A stretch of DNA of 64,000 nt. Origin: Herbaspirillum sp. SJZ107. GTDB lineage: Bacteria > Pseudomonadota > Gammaproteobacteria > Burkholderiales > Burkholderiaceae_D. Each line of letters starts with the position of its first letter. The first letter of the stretch is position 1. Below are positions 26,254 through 34,863 of the stretch, in pieces. A program made the position numbers and the translations under genes. The stretch covers positions 1,054,001 to 1,118,000 of the forward strand of contig NZ_VFNH01000003.1 of NCBI RefSeq assembly GCF_006715485.1, read 5' to 3'. The notes below the pieces were generated by a model. The model was not told the origin of the DNA, searched no databases, and worked only from the letters and a program-made list of their open reading frames with translations.

Positions 26254-29200
26254 TTATTCCACGCGCGCCGCATACAGGCTGTGGTGGGTCAGGATGAACA
26301 GCGTACGCTTGTCCGGGCCGCCGAACAGCAGCTGCAGCGGGCGCTCCGGCACGTCGATACGGCCGGTCTGCCTGCCGCCTTCGTAGACGAACACCTGGCC
26401 GTTGGCGACGTAGACCTTGCCGTCCGGCCCCAGCGCCGCGCTTTCGCCGCCGCGGTCGGCCACTGCCTTGAGATCGGTGATGGCGCCGCCCTGGCCCAGC
26501 AGGCCGCTGAAGGTGCGGTTTTCCGAGCCGTTGGTGAATACCACGCGCTCGCCCACGGCGCCCTGCACGAAACCGTGGGTGTCGAGCGTGTCCGACCAGC
26601 GGTAGCCCAGGTGGTCGGCCGGACCCTGGCGCAGCACCCGGTATGCCGGCAGTACCAGGCTGCCGTCCGGCGACACGTATTCGCGCGCCTTGGGCAGTGC
26701 GACGTCGCGCGCGAACATCTCGGCCAGCGTGGTGAATTCGTAGGTCTGCGGGTCGATCTGGTCCTTGAATTCGGCGTTCTGCCAGAAGTTGACGGGAATC
26801 GCCACGCGCGCACCCGCGCGCTGGGCCACAGGCGTCGGCTTGATCGTCGCCATCTCGGTGGCCGGCGTGCCAGGCTTGAAGGCGTACACCGTGGCTTCCG
26901 GCCCCCACGACGACAGCACCATCAAGTTGCCGCTGCGGTCGATCGCCAGGTTGACCGGGTCGAGCGGCGCGTCGCGCTCCACCGTCAGGCCTTCGCTGCG
27001 GCTCCAGCCGTGGATGCGGCGCCAGTGGCGGTCGACGAAATACAGCTTGCCCTTGCTGTCGACGGCGCCGCCGGCGATCGAGTAGAAGCCGTCGGCCAGT
27101 TTTTCGACCTTGCCGGCAGGTGCCGGTGCGGCGCTTTGCTTGCCGCTGTAGTCGAACACCGCGAATTCGCGCTCGCGCACCTGCAGGCCGCGGGTGACGT
27201 CGACGATCGACTGCTCATATGGGTACTTGGAAGCGCGCAAATAAGTAGCGCAGCCATTGTCGTCGCAGGTCGCAAAACCGCTTTCGCCGTTGACGTGGAC
27301 GTTGCGGAAGCGGATGTCGCTGGAGTTGGTGATTTTCACGGCGCTGGGCGCCGGCTTGATCGAGCGCGTCACGCGGTAGGCGTGGTAGTTGGCGAACAGC
27401 AGGTTGCTCGAGTTGCGGATCTCGAGCGACACCGCATCCATGCCGTCGCGCACCTCTTCCTCGGTCTGCGGCGCCAGGAATTCCCAGTTCTTGACGCCGT
27501 CCAGCACGATCTCGGCGCGGACATGGTGCTCGGCCGAGAGTTCGTAGACGTGGCCCGGCGTGCTGGTGTTGGTGACGGTGAAGCCGGCCTGGGCGTAGCC
27601 GCTCGGGGTCCAGATGCCGGAGAAGGTGCCGCCACCGCCGTCCGTCACCCACAGGCTGGGGTACTGGCGGTCCCAGTGCGCGGTAGGGTCGAAATTGGCG
27701 TCTTTCTGGTAGGGATCGCTGCGGCGGCCGTCGGCCAGGCGGGTGCCGTGGCCGCCCTGGATGCGCACGTCGTCGACCAGCGAATTGGCGCCGGCGCGCC
27801 ACAGCAGGGCCACCGCGCGCGGGTTGACCTCGCCCGTGGCCAGGCCGATGCCGGACACGATGGCGTCGCCGCCGCGCGCGCTTTCCAGCAGCGCCTTGGG
27901 ACTGCCGACGCCCTCGAAGGCGGCCGCGCCGTTCGGCAGGACGATCTGGGTCAGGCCCGGATGCAGGCCGACCAGCACCGTGTCCGGCTTCATGCGGATG
28001 GTGTCCTTGACCAGATAAAAGCCGAGCGGCAGGTAGACCACACGGCTGCTGTCGATTGCCTTCTGCAGCGCCGCGGTGTCGTCGGTCTTGCCGTCGCCGC
28101 GCGCGCCGAAGCTGCGTACGTTGGCCCATTGCGCGGTCGGCGGCAGCGGCCGCAATGCCGGCGCCGCTGCCGTTGCCGTTGCCGATGAGGCGGACAGCAG
28201 CGAGGTCTTGTAATTGGTGGCGAAGCGCCCCGGCGTGCCCATGTCCTGCAGCGCCAGGCCGTAGTTGAAGGCGTCGACCTTGTAGGCGCCGCCGGCATTC
28301 GCCCCAGCCAGGGTCTTGCCGCTGTCGCGGAAGCGGACAAAGGTCGGCACCTTGCGCGCGCTGGCGTTCTCGAAGCCGACCTGGGTATACACATTGTTTT
28401 CGTTGCTGACCACCAGCGCGCTCTTTGCCACGTTCTCGAAGCGCACGTCGCGGCCCCACAGCCAGTCGCCGTAGCCGCGGTCGATCTCGATGCCGACCGG
28501 GGTGTTGCGGATATCGGTGTTCACCAGCGTCAGGCCGGCTTCGTGCTCGCGGATGGCGGCGTCGCGCTGGCCGTCGAACTGCGCGTCGAGCAGCGTGAAC
28601 TGCCAGGCCGGCGAGGTCTTTTCGGCCAGGATGCCGTAGCGGCCGCCGAAGAAGCGCAGGTCGTAGGCGATGTTGCCGACCTGGTAGACGCCGGCCAGGC
28701 CCGAGCCGGTATGGAAATCGATGTGGCTCAGGTTCGAGTGCTGGGCGGTGTGCATGCGCACTGCGGCGGCGGCCGGGTTGCCGTCGCCGATCTCGAAGTC
28801 GACGTTCGACAGCGCCGAATAGAAGGTGGCGGAATTGGCGTCGCGCACCTTGCCCGTGAACGGCACTTCGCCCTGCACCGGCATCGGCACCTTGCCGACC
28901 GTGTACTGGTCGCCGCCGGTGAAGATCACCATGTTGGCCACGCCCTTCTGGAAGCCCGGCGTGTTCGCCCCCAGCACGAACACCGGGCGGGTCTTGCCGA
29001 CGCCGTACACGCGCACGGCGAGCGGGATCAGGATGCTGCGCGTGATGCGGTAGCGGCCCGACGGCAGGAACACCAGTCCGCCTTCGCCCTTGTTGGCGGC
29101 GCTGTCGATCGCTGCCTGGATGGCAGCGCTGTCGTCGGCGACGCCGTCACCCCTGGCGCGCACCACGACTGCGTGCGGGTCGTCCGGCATCTGCTGGTAG

Positions 29201-29313
29201 GCGGAGGTGGAGGCCGGCGCGGCCGATACGGCGCCGGCGGCGAAGGCCAGGCCGAGCGCCAGTGCGAGCACCAGCGGCGCCGGGCGCGAAGTCGACATCA
29301 TCTTCATTGTCAT
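26254..29313 (-). CDS. large exported protein: two pectate-lyase-superfamily domains plus a beta-propeller
   Basis: The 1019-residue protein has a signal peptide (to about residue 31). Next come two Pectate_lyase_3/GH55-like right-handed helix domains, each opened by the hallmark GDGxADDSAAIQAAIDSA (near residue 55) and GDGKTDDTAALQKAIDSS (near 410). From about residue 740 an SMP-30/NHL-like beta-propeller follows (LADGFYSIAGGAVDSKGKLYFVDRHW, ALGPDGKVYVANGQVFVYEGG). The first two domains suggest binding or cleavage of a polysaccharide; the propeller could act on lactones or bind sugar. GH55 glucanases also pair two such helices, but the catalytic set was not confirmed. An ATG at 29307 is an alternative start. 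It is 15 bp after the GntP gene. Confidence 0.85.
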   Translation of the reverse strand: MTMKMMSTSRPAPLVLALALGLAFAAGAVSAAPASTSAYQQMPDDPHAVVVRARGDGVADDSAAIQAAIDSAANKGEGGLVFLPSGRYRITRSILIPLAVRVYGVGKTRPVFVLGANTPGFQKGVANMVIFTGGDQYTVGKVPMPVQGEVPFTGKVRDANSATFYSALSNVDFEIGDGNPAAAAVRMHTAQHSNLSHIDFHTGSGLAGVYQVGNIAYDLRFFGGRYGILAEKTSPAWQFTLLDAQFDGQRDAAIREHEAGLTLVNTDIRNTPVGIEIDRGYGDWLWGRDVRFENVAKSALVVSNENNVYTQVGFENASARKVPTFVRFRDSGKTLAGANAGGAYKVDAFNYGLALQDMGTPGRFATNYKTSLLSASSATATAAAPALRPLPPTAQWANVRSFGARGDGKTDDTAALQKAIDSSRVVYLPLGFYLVKDTIRMKPDTVLVGLHPGLTQIVLPNGAAAFEGVGSPKALLESARGGDAIVSGIGLATGEVNPRAVALLWRAGANSLVDDVRIQGGHGTRLADGRRSDPYQKDANFDPTAHWDRQYPSLWVTDGGGGTFSGIWTPSGYAQAGFTVTNTSTPGHVYELSAEHHVRAEIVLDGVKNWEFLAPQTEEEVRDGMDAVSLEIRNSSNLLFANYHAYRVTRSIKPAPSAVKITNSSDIRFRNVHVNGESGFATCDDNGCATYLRASKYPYEQSIVDVTRGLQVREREFAVFDYSGKQSAAPAPAGKVEKLADGFYSIAGGAVDSKGKLYFVDRHWRRIHGWSRSEGLTVERDAPLDPVNLAIDRSGNLMVLSSWGPEATVYAFKPGTPATEMATIKPTPVAQRAGARVAIPVNFWQNAEFKDQIDPQTYEFTTLAEMFARDVALPKAREYVSPDGSLVLPAYRVLRQGPADHLGYRWSDTLDTHGFVQGAVGERVVFTNGSENRTFSGLLGQGGAITDLKAVADRGGESAALGPDGKVYVANGQVFVYEGGRQTGRIDVPERPLQLLFGGPDKRTLFILTHHSLYAARVE

Positions 29314-29328
29314 TGTCTCCTGTTTGAC

Positions 29329-30639
29329 TTATTTGATCAGCACCGACAGCAGCAGCACGAACAGCAGCCCGAAGATCCCGACCAGCGTCTCCATCATCGA
29401 CCACGAGCGGAAGGTGTCCTTCAGCGACAGGCCAAAATATTCCTTGAACATCCAGAAGCCGGAATCGTTGACGTGGCTGCACATCAGGCTGCCGGCGCCG
29501 ACCGCCAGCACCATCAGGTTCGGATCGCAGCCCGAGCTCTCGACCAGCGGGCCGACCACGCCGGCGGCGGTCACGCCGGCCACGGTGGCGGAGCCGAGGC
29601 AGATGCGGATCAGCGTCGCCACCGCCCAGCCCAGCAGCAGCGGCGGCACCGGCATCTGGCTCAGCTGCTTGCCCAGTTCGGCGCTGACGCCGGAATCGAC
29701 CAGCACCTGTTTCAGGGCGCCGGCGCCGGCGATGATCAGGAGGATGGGCGCGATCTCGCGCAGCGCTTCCTGGGCCGATTGCATGACCTGGGGCAGCGTC
29801 TTGCCGCGTGCCAGGCCGAGCGACCAGATCGCGACGGCGTAGGACAGCAGCATCACCACCAGCGGGTTGGACAGGAAGGCCAGCGGCTTGGTCAATTCGG
29901 GGCGGGCCAGCGTCACCAGCGTCAGCGCGGCCAGCAGTGCCACCGGCAGCAGTGCGGTGGCGAAGCTGTTGAAGGCGCCGGGCAGTTCGGTGTCCGGCAC
30001 TTCGGTGTGGCGGAACATCTGCGACGGCTGGGCGCGGATATGGCCCAGCGACATGGCGAAGATCGGCCCGGCGATGATCAGGGTCGGAATCGCCACGGCG
30101 AGGCCGTAGACCAGGGTCTTGCCGATGTCGGCATGCACCGCCGCCACCAGCGCGGTGGCGGAAGGGTGGGGCGGCAGGAAGCCGTGCGCGATCGACAGGC
30201 CGGCCAGCAGCGGAATCCCGAGCGCCACCGCCGGCCGGCCCGACTGGTAGACCAGCGAGAAGATCAGCGGCACCATCAGCACGAAGCCGACGTTGTAGTA
30301 CAGCGGCAGCCCGACCACGAAGCCGGTGACCGTCATCGCCACCGGGATGCGCCCCAGGCCGAGGCGCTTGACCAGGGAGCCGGCGATGCAGCGGGCGGCG
30401 CCGCTGTCGGCGATCAGCTTGCCGAACACGGACCCCAGGCAGATGATCACCACCAGGGAGCCGAGCAGGTCGCCGATGCCTTTTTCGATGGCACCCGGGA
30501 TCTTCGCGGCCGGCATCCCCAACATCAGGGCCGCCACCAGCGCGGCAATCACGAAGGCGATCAGCGGCTGCACCTTGCCCCAGGCGATCATCAAGGTCAG
30601 CAGCCCGACCGCCAGCAGCACCGATAACATATTCAACAC
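29329..30639 (-). CDS. GntP family gluconate/sugar-acid:proton symporter
   Basis: The 436-residue inner-membrane permease belongs to the GntP family (gluconate, fructuronate or related sugar acids). Typical segments are GKLIADSGAARCIAGSLVKRLG, FVVGLPLYYNVGFVLMVPLIF, GFLPPHPSATALVAAVHADIGKT, LRICLGSATVAGVTAAGVV-like text and SHVNDSGFWMFKEYFGLS near the C-terminus. A GTG at 30639 placed 7 bases after AAGGAT is preferred over an ATG at 30630. It follows gntK by 50 bp on the same strand, so uptake and phosphorylation of gluconate or a near relative go together. Confidence 0.93.
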   Translation of the reverse strand: MLNMLSVLLAVGLLTLMIAWGKVQPLIAFVIAALVAALMLGMPAAKIPGAIEKGIGDLLGSLVVIICLGSVFGKLIADSGAARCIAGSLVKRLGLGRIPVAMTVTGFVVGLPLYYNVGFVLMVPLIFSLVYQSGRPAVALGIPLLAGLSIAHGFLPPHPSATALVAAVHADIGKTLVYGLAVAIPTLIIAGPIFAMSLGHIRAQPSQMFRHTEVPDTELPGAFNSFATALLPVALLAALTLVTLARPELTKPLAFLSNPLVVMLLSYAVAIWSLGLARGKTLPQVMQSAQEALREIAPILLIIAGAGALKQVLVDSGVSAELGKQLSQMPVPPLLLGWAVATLIRICLGSATVAGVTAAGVVGPLVESSGCDPNLMVLAVGAGSLMCSHVNDSGFWMFKEYFGLSLKDTFRSWSMMETLVGIFGLLFVLLLSVLIK

Positions 30640-30689
30640 AGGTAGATCCTTTCAGAGCAGGATGCAAAAGCCCGATGCGGAGGCGTCGT

Positions 30690-31220
30690 TCAGGCCGCGC
30701 GCTGGGCGATGCGATCGACCAGTGCTTGCGGTGCTTCGGTGATGTCGAGGCGCAGGCCGGCTTCGCCATCGTCCAGCGGCTCGAGGTCGCGCAGCTGGCT
30801 GTCCAGCAGTGCCGGCGGCATGTAGTGGCCGCTGCGGCCGGCCATGCGTTCGGCAATCAGCGCCCGCGGGCCCTGCAGGTGCGCAAAGCGCAGGTCCGGA
30901 TCGGCCTGGCGCAACAGGTCGCGGTAGCGCCGCTTGAGCGCGGAACAGGACAGCACCAGGGCGGTGCCTTGCGCGCGGGCGCTGCGGATTTCGGTGGCCA
31001 GCGCCTGCAGCCAGTCGGCGCGGTCGTGGTCGTCCAGCGGCAGGCCGGCCGACATCTTGGCCACGTTGCGGGCCGGGTGGAAGCTGTCGCCTTCGATGAA
31101 ACGCAGGCCCAGGCGCGCGGCCAGCGCGGCGCCGACGGTACTCTTGCCGCAGCCGCTGACGCCCATGACGACCCAGCTTTGCGGGTGTCGTGGCGTGGGA
31201 GGGGAATTGCTTGCTGCCAT
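30690..31220 (-). CDS. gntK: gluconokinase
   Basis: Gluconokinase phosphorylates D-gluconate to 6-phosphogluconate, feeding the Entner-Doudoroff or pentose phosphate pathway. The 176-residue product has the P-loop GVSGCGKST (residues 20-28), then FIEGDSFHPARNVAKMSAGLPLDDHDRADWL, SCSALKRRYRDLLR and RSGHYMPPALLDSQLRDLEPL, all strongly conserved in GntK. Start at 31220 follows GGAGA. It is the first gene of the leftward operon; a LacI-type operator lies about 25 bp upstream. Confidence 0.95.
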   Translation of the reverse strand: MAASNSPPTPRHPQSWVVMGVSGCGKSTVGAALAARLGLRFIEGDSFHPARNVAKMSAGLPLDDHDRADWLQALATEIRSARAQGTALVLSCSALKRRYRDLLRQADPDLRFAHLQGPRALIAERMAGRSGHYMPPALLDSQLRDLEPLDDGEAGLRLDITEAPQALVDRIAQRAA

Positions 31221-31244
31221 GGTGTGGTCTCCGTGTGGATAGCA

Positions 31245-31258
31245 GTTAGCGCTATCAT
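31245..31258. promoter_or_regulatory. LacI-family-type operator at the gntK promoter
   Basis: GTTAGCGCTATCAT contains the perfect palindrome TAGCGCTA (31247-31254) in a longer imperfect one (read leftward TGATAGCGCTAAC). LacI/GntR-family operators have this form, centred on a CG step. It adjoins the predicted -10 of gntK, a classic repressor position. No LacI-type regulator is encoded in the window. Confidence 0.55.
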
Positions 31259-31284
31259 TTTATTTTTTACCAAGTCTTCAGCAA
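31257..31284 (-). promoter_or_regulatory. candidate promoter of the gntK operon
   Basis: Read on the minus strand, TTGCTG (31284-31279) and TAAAAT (31262-31257) are 16 bp apart, and the LacI-type operator begins at the last base of the -10. The start of transcription would fall inside the operator. Confidence 0.5.
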
Positions 31285-31568
31285 GTCCAAAATTTTGTAA
31301 AGCACTATCGATGTTGCATAGCACTATATTTAAAAAATCCTTTATTGGAAGCATGCGTTAATCCACCGATGCCGGCCGTAAAACCGGAAACATGGTTTGA
31401 TAGCGCAATCAACCGTGACGTAGCCTGCCGCAGGACCGGGCGCTGGTAACGGCACGTATGGCTTTACGCACTCTGCATATTTGCAACTAACCGATCTCAT
31501 CCTGCATATCTGGCCGAAGACCAGGCGCAGCGTGCTGTCCGGCCGTGAGGCAATCAGAAGGGAGGCAG

Positions 31569-32771
31569 TCAGCCCAGGCAGATGAAGTCGTTGTCGACCT
31601 GGTGGCGCCAGGTCTTGATCAGGTCGCGGTAAGCGCTGCCGACCGGACGGATGCGGCGGTCCAGGTCGTACAGGCCGTAGCGGTTCACCTTGCCCTTGTT
31701 TTCGGTGAGCGAGCTGTCCCAGTCGACCTGGTCCGTCAGGCTGTACCAAGTGAAGCCGAGCAGGGGGACGCCGTCGGATTTCAGGCGGACCAGGTTCGAC
31801 CATTGCTTCTCGAGCCAGACGCGGGCATCCTTTTCGCCGTCGCCTTCGTCACGGTTATTGGTCTCGGTATGCATCACCGGCAGGCGGTAGCGTTCGTAGT
31901 ACTGCTTGGTGATCATGTAGTAGCCGAACATTTCGCAGATGTCGACCTTGCCGTTGGCATACACCATGTGCTCGTTGGTGGCGTAGTAATCGTTGCCCAT
32001 GATGCAGCGTGACTTGATGCTGCGGTCGAGGAAGAAATGGTATTCCTCGCGCGTCATGCCATTGTCGGCCAGGAATTCGTACATCCGTCCGCTGACATCA
32101 TGGCCGTACGTCAGGTCCAGCGCCAGGAAGCGCAATTCGTTCAGGTGGCGCGCGTAGCCGATCGCTTCGGGACCGACCGGGTGATAGTACTCGGACGATT
32201 CGCTCTGGACGAAGCGGGCGGCGGGCTGGGCCTTCAGGATGGCTTCGGTCGCCAGAATGCTGGCTCGGGCCAGGTGCTTGACCGCGGTGACGAAGGCGCG
32301 CTCCGACGCCAGGCGCTCGTTCCACATGCCCAGCCGCGCCGAGAACTTGGCGGTGACGTACATCTCGTTCACCGGCGTATAGAAGGTAATCCACGGAAAG
32401 CGCTCGGCGAAGGCGCGCGCGTATTCGGCCAGCCAGCGCGGGAAGTCGGGGTTCTGGAAATTGCCGACCCAGTCGGGCACGCCGAAATGGCACAGGTCGA
32501 CGATGGGCGTGATGCCGAGACGCTCCAGTTCCGCCATGACGCCGTCGGTGAATTCCCAGTCATAGCGCCCCGGTCCCAGGTGCACGCGGTGCCAGGGCGG
32601 GCCGTAGCGCAAGGCGTCGACGCCGATCTCGTGCGCCAGCTGCAGGTCTTCCCGCCAGCGCCGGTAATGATCGGTCTTTTCCATTTCATCCATGCGCAAG
32701 GGCGCGCCATCCGGTCCTTCGATCACCGGATAGCTGCTCTCGATCCCTGTCGCAAACAAAAACCTCTGCAT
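31569..32771 (-). CDS. glycoside hydrolase family 1-like beta-glycosidase
   Basis: The 400-residue protein has a GH1-type (beta/alpha)8 pattern: FRYG-like text DALRYGPPWHRVHLGPGRYDWEFTDG, VDLCHFGVPDWVG, the acid/base motif YTPVNEM (Glu136), the nucleophile motif MHTETN (Glu303) and a late GFTWYSLTDQVDWDSSLTENKG. GH1 enzymes hydrolyse beta-glucosides or beta-galactosides. No signal peptide is seen, so cytosolic. At 400 residues it is shorter than the common 450-480. The ATG at 32771 (MQRFLFATGIESSYP) is preferred; the frame continues upstream to 32906 without family similarity. It lies divergent from an MFS carrier that may import its substrate. Confidence 0.87.
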   Translation of the reverse strand: MQRFLFATGIESSYPVIEGPDGAPLRMDEMEKTDHYRRWREDLQLAHEIGVDALRYGPPWHRVHLGPGRYDWEFTDGVMAELERLGITPIVDLCHFGVPDWVGNFQNPDFPRWLAEYARAFAERFPWITFYTPVNEMYVTAKFSARLGMWNERLASERAFVTAVKHLARASILATEAILKAQPAARFVQSESSEYYHPVGPEAIGYARHLNELRFLALDLTYGHDVSGRMYEFLADNGMTREEYHFFLDRSIKSRCIMGNDYYATNEHMVYANGKVDICEMFGYYMITKQYYERYRLPVMHTETNNRDEGDGEKDARVWLEKQWSNLVRLKSDGVPLLGFTWYSLTDQVDWDSSLTENKGKVNRYGLYDLDRRIRPVGSAYRDLIKTWRHQVDNDFICLG

Positions 32772-33106
32772 CCATCGCCTTTCGCAGCGGCCGGCACGAT
32801 GCCGGCGAGAACACATCTTAGCCGGAGCTGGCTCATGTGCATCGCACATTAACAGTGGGAAATTCATAGCGTCGTCGATGTTTGGTTTGTAACTGCATGC
32901 AGCCAAATGCAGATGTCAGAGCAGCTAAATCTGAGCATGGATTCTTGCTAGTTAGATTTTACATTTTGGTCTTTTTGGTCCGGTGAGAAGTCGGCGTACT
33001 TACACTCTGGCATTGATTATCACCAGCGCATATGGCTGATATCACGCGTCTTTTTCATCTAACTCAGCCTTAAAACCACTGATTTTTTCGATTTCTTATA
33101 AAAAAG

Positions 33107-33125
33107 ATGCCCCATTTTCGGGCAT
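33107..33125 (-). terminator. leftward terminator-like hairpin
   Basis: ATGCCC (33107-33112) pairs with GGGCAT (33120-33125) around a 7-base loop. Reading leftward it is followed by C and a run of six T (complement of 33101-33105 and flanks). It faces the GH1 gene, so it might stop read-through or act as an attenuator of a long GH1 leader. Confidence 0.5.
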
Positions 33126-33237
33126 TGTCTGCAATGTGCAACGCTTCGATGGAAGGTTACAAACTGAAAGAATTTTTTTTCCCGCAGGCAAAGCAAACTC
33201 CCGTCAAAGTGCGTAGAATTCACCTTCATCAGTTTCT

Positions 33238-33265
33238 CGACGCCAACTACTTATGGTTGGCGTTG
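33238..33265 (+). promoter_or_regulatory. perfect hairpin in the leader of the MFS gene
   Basis: ACGCCAAC (33240-33247) and GTTGGCGT (33256-33263) form an 8-bp perfect stem. A wobble pair and one more G-C pair extend it to about 10 bp, with an 8-base loop. It ends 51 bases before the MFS start. There is no T run after it, so it is more likely an operator or an RNA structure than a terminator. Confidence 0.5.
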
Positions 33266-33316
33266 TGCTTTCAGCGCCTGTTATTCAACAGTCACCCAAT
33301 AAAAGAAATCTCTCAA

Positions 33317-34483
33317 ATGCAAACTCCTCGCCGCACCAACGCCATCGCATCACGCAGCCAGTCGATGGCGCAGGCGCAACAATATGCCCTGCCGGTCCTG
33401 TTCAGCCTGTTCGGCGTGATCATGGGTTCGTGGGCCGGCCGTATCCCGTCGATGGCCGAACGCGTGCACGTGTCGCACTCCGCGCTGTCGATGGTGCTGC
33501 TGTGCGGCGGCCTGGGCGCCGTCCTGTCCTACCCGGTGTCGTCGCGCATGATGGCTTCGCTCGGTGCACGCAAGACCATGCTGTTCGCCGGCCTGGCCCT
33601 GCTGGGCGTGCTGATCGCGATCGGCGTCGCCCCGACCGTGCCGCTGCTGATGCTGGCCGTGCTGAGCCTGGGCATTACCGCCAGCACCTTCGACGTCGCC
33701 ATCAACTCGTCGGCCACCGAGCGCGAAAAGCGCACCGGCAAATCGGAACTGTCGAAGCTGCACGGTCTCGGCTGTGCCGGCGGCCTGGCCGGCGCGACCC
33801 TGGGCAGCCTGATGGCCAGCCTGCACATCGCCCCGGGCACCCATTTCATGATGCTGGCGGCGCCGCTGGCCGTGGCCCTGTACTTCGCGTATTCGCTGCT
33901 GGATGCCGACGAGGTCGGCCAGAAAGTCGAGAAGAAGTCGTTCTCGCTGCCGCGCGGCCCGCTGCTGTTCCTGGGCGCAATCGGTTTCCTGGGTTCGATG
34001 GCCGAAGGCAGCATCGCCGACTGGAGCGGCGTGTTCCTGAAAGAGCATTTCGGCGCATCGGACGGCCTCGCCCCGCTGGCCCTGTCGGCCTTCTCGGTGA
34101 TGATGCTGATGGCACGCCTGGTCGGCGACAAGCTGAAGACCCGCTACGGTGCGCGTCCCCTGGTCACCAGCGGCTCGATGCTGGGTGCGGCCGGCCTGTT
34201 CTTCGCCGTGCTGTCGCCGAACGCCTACCTGGCGCTGGCCGGTTTCGCGGTGGCCGGCCTGGGCCTGGCGCTGGTGTTCCCCTTCGTGTTCAGCGCCGCC
34301 GGCGCCCAGGGTCCGGCGGCACTGGCCGGCGTCGCCAGCATGGCCTACAGCGGCAGCCTGATGGGCCCGCCGGTGATCGGCGCCATCGCCCAGGGCATGG
34401 GCATGCAGGTGGCCATCGCCTACGTCGGCGGCCTGGCAGCGCTGATCGCCTTCGTGGCAAGCCGTTCGCGCATGCTGAAGTAA
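33317..34483 (+). CDS. MFS transporter, YbjJ/FucP-like
   Basis: The 388-residue carrier has about 12 membrane spans. YbjJ-like text includes GVIMGSWAGRIPSMAERVHVSHSALSMVLL, GGLGAVLSYPVSSRMMASLGARKT, and the characteristic ITASTFDVAINSSATEREKRTGKSELSKLHGLGCAGGL between helices 4 and 5. A second half has AEGSIADWSGVFLKEHFGASDGLAPL. Members carry sugars or related compounds; the substrate is unproven. The ATG at 33317 is chosen because the first helix starts 25 residues later. The Shine-Dalgarno is weak. It is divergent from the GH1 gene and is followed by a strong terminator. Confidence 0.87.
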   Translation: MQTPRRTNAIASRSQSMAQAQQYALPVLFSLFGVIMGSWAGRIPSMAERVHVSHSALSMVLLCGGLGAVLSYPVSSRMMASLGARKTMLFAGLALLGVLIAIGVAPTVPLLMLAVLSLGITASTFDVAINSSATEREKRTGKSELSKLHGLGCAGGLAGATLGSLMASLHIAPGTHFMMLAAPLAVALYFAYSLLDADEVGQKVEKKSFSLPRGPLLFLGAIGFLGSMAEGSIADWSGVFLKEHFGASDGLAPLALSAFSVMMLMARLVGDKLKTRYGARPLVTSGSMLGAAGLFFAVLSPNAYLALAGFAVAGLGLALVFPFVFSAAGAQGPAALAGVASMAYSGSLMGPPVIGAIAQGMGMQVAIAYVGGLAALIAFVASRSRMLK

Positions 34484-34863
34484 TGCGGTGAAGTGATTCG
34501 GGTGGCACGCCTGTCGGCTTGCACGGACGTTTCACCCTGCAGTGGCAGTGAGCAGTAACAGCAAGCGTTTTTCTTTGTAGTTCTCCTCCTTTGTTCGGGG
34601 CGGTCGCCAAACGGCGCCGCCCTTTTTTTCGTTTACAGCGCATAAAAGAACATATCAGGTAGCCTGATTTGACGAAAATATGTGTATTTATAGAAACAAC
34701 ACGTGTTTCCTCTTGGAAAAATTGACGGATTCAACGATAATCACCAATTATTGCTTGATGAATGTTTGGAATCTCATTCAGCCACAGCTCTGGCGACGGC
34801 GCCGCCCGATGCGATCTCCCACTCTCCGTTTGCGCCGATATCGTCCCAAGAAAGTATTCACCA
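34484..34863. other. gap between the MFS gene and the chemoreceptor
   Basis: The 380-bp gap contains the MFS terminator (34597-34629), then an AT-rich stretch (34640-34760) that probably carries the chemoreceptor promoter. TAAA (34643-34646), 15 bp, then GCCTGATT (34662-34669) has flagellar sigma28 spacing, but only GCC of the -10 fits the consensus. A TTGACG at 34669-34674 has no well-spaced partner. No gene supported. Confidence 0.5.
34597..34629 (+). terminator. intrinsic terminator after the MFS gene
   Basis: GGGCGG plus CGCC (with one bulged T) pairs with GGCG plus CCGCCC around a short A-rich loop, followed by seven T. It lies about 115 bp after the MFS stop codon. Confidence 0.88.

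Larger units (their letters stand above)
31221..31568. other. regulatory gap upstream of gntK
   Basis: This 348-bp gap between the GH1 gene and gntK (both leftward) holds no supported gene. Its left 120 bp are AT-rich and contain the gntK promoter and operator described separately. They also hold a direct repeat of AGCACTAT (about 31301 and 31321). The right part (31370-31568) is the 3' flank of the GH1 gene and shows no clear terminator. Confidence 0.55.
32772..33316. other. AT-rich divergent intergenic region between the GH1 and MFS genes
   Basis: The 545-bp gap is distinctly more AT-rich than its surroundings. It contains the 10-bp palindrome CTGCATGCAG (32893-32902), a leftward terminator-like hairpin (33107-33125) and a perfect hairpin in the MFS leader (33238-33265), listed separately. 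A TAGAAT at 33214-33219 could be a rightward -10, without a good -35. I see no protein-coding gene here; start codons in frame with the MFS gene at 33107 onward give no transporter-like residues. Confidence 0.6.

Noticed and set aside
26101..28188. 695-residue open frame antisense to the pectate-lyase-like gene
   Set aside because: No recognisable domain and typical shadow composition; the leftward frame has a signal peptide and clear domains.
34643..34669. Flagellar sigma28 promoter of the chemoreceptor
   Set aside because: TAAA and the 15-bp spacing fit, but the -10 GCCTGATT agrees with the consensus only in GCC.
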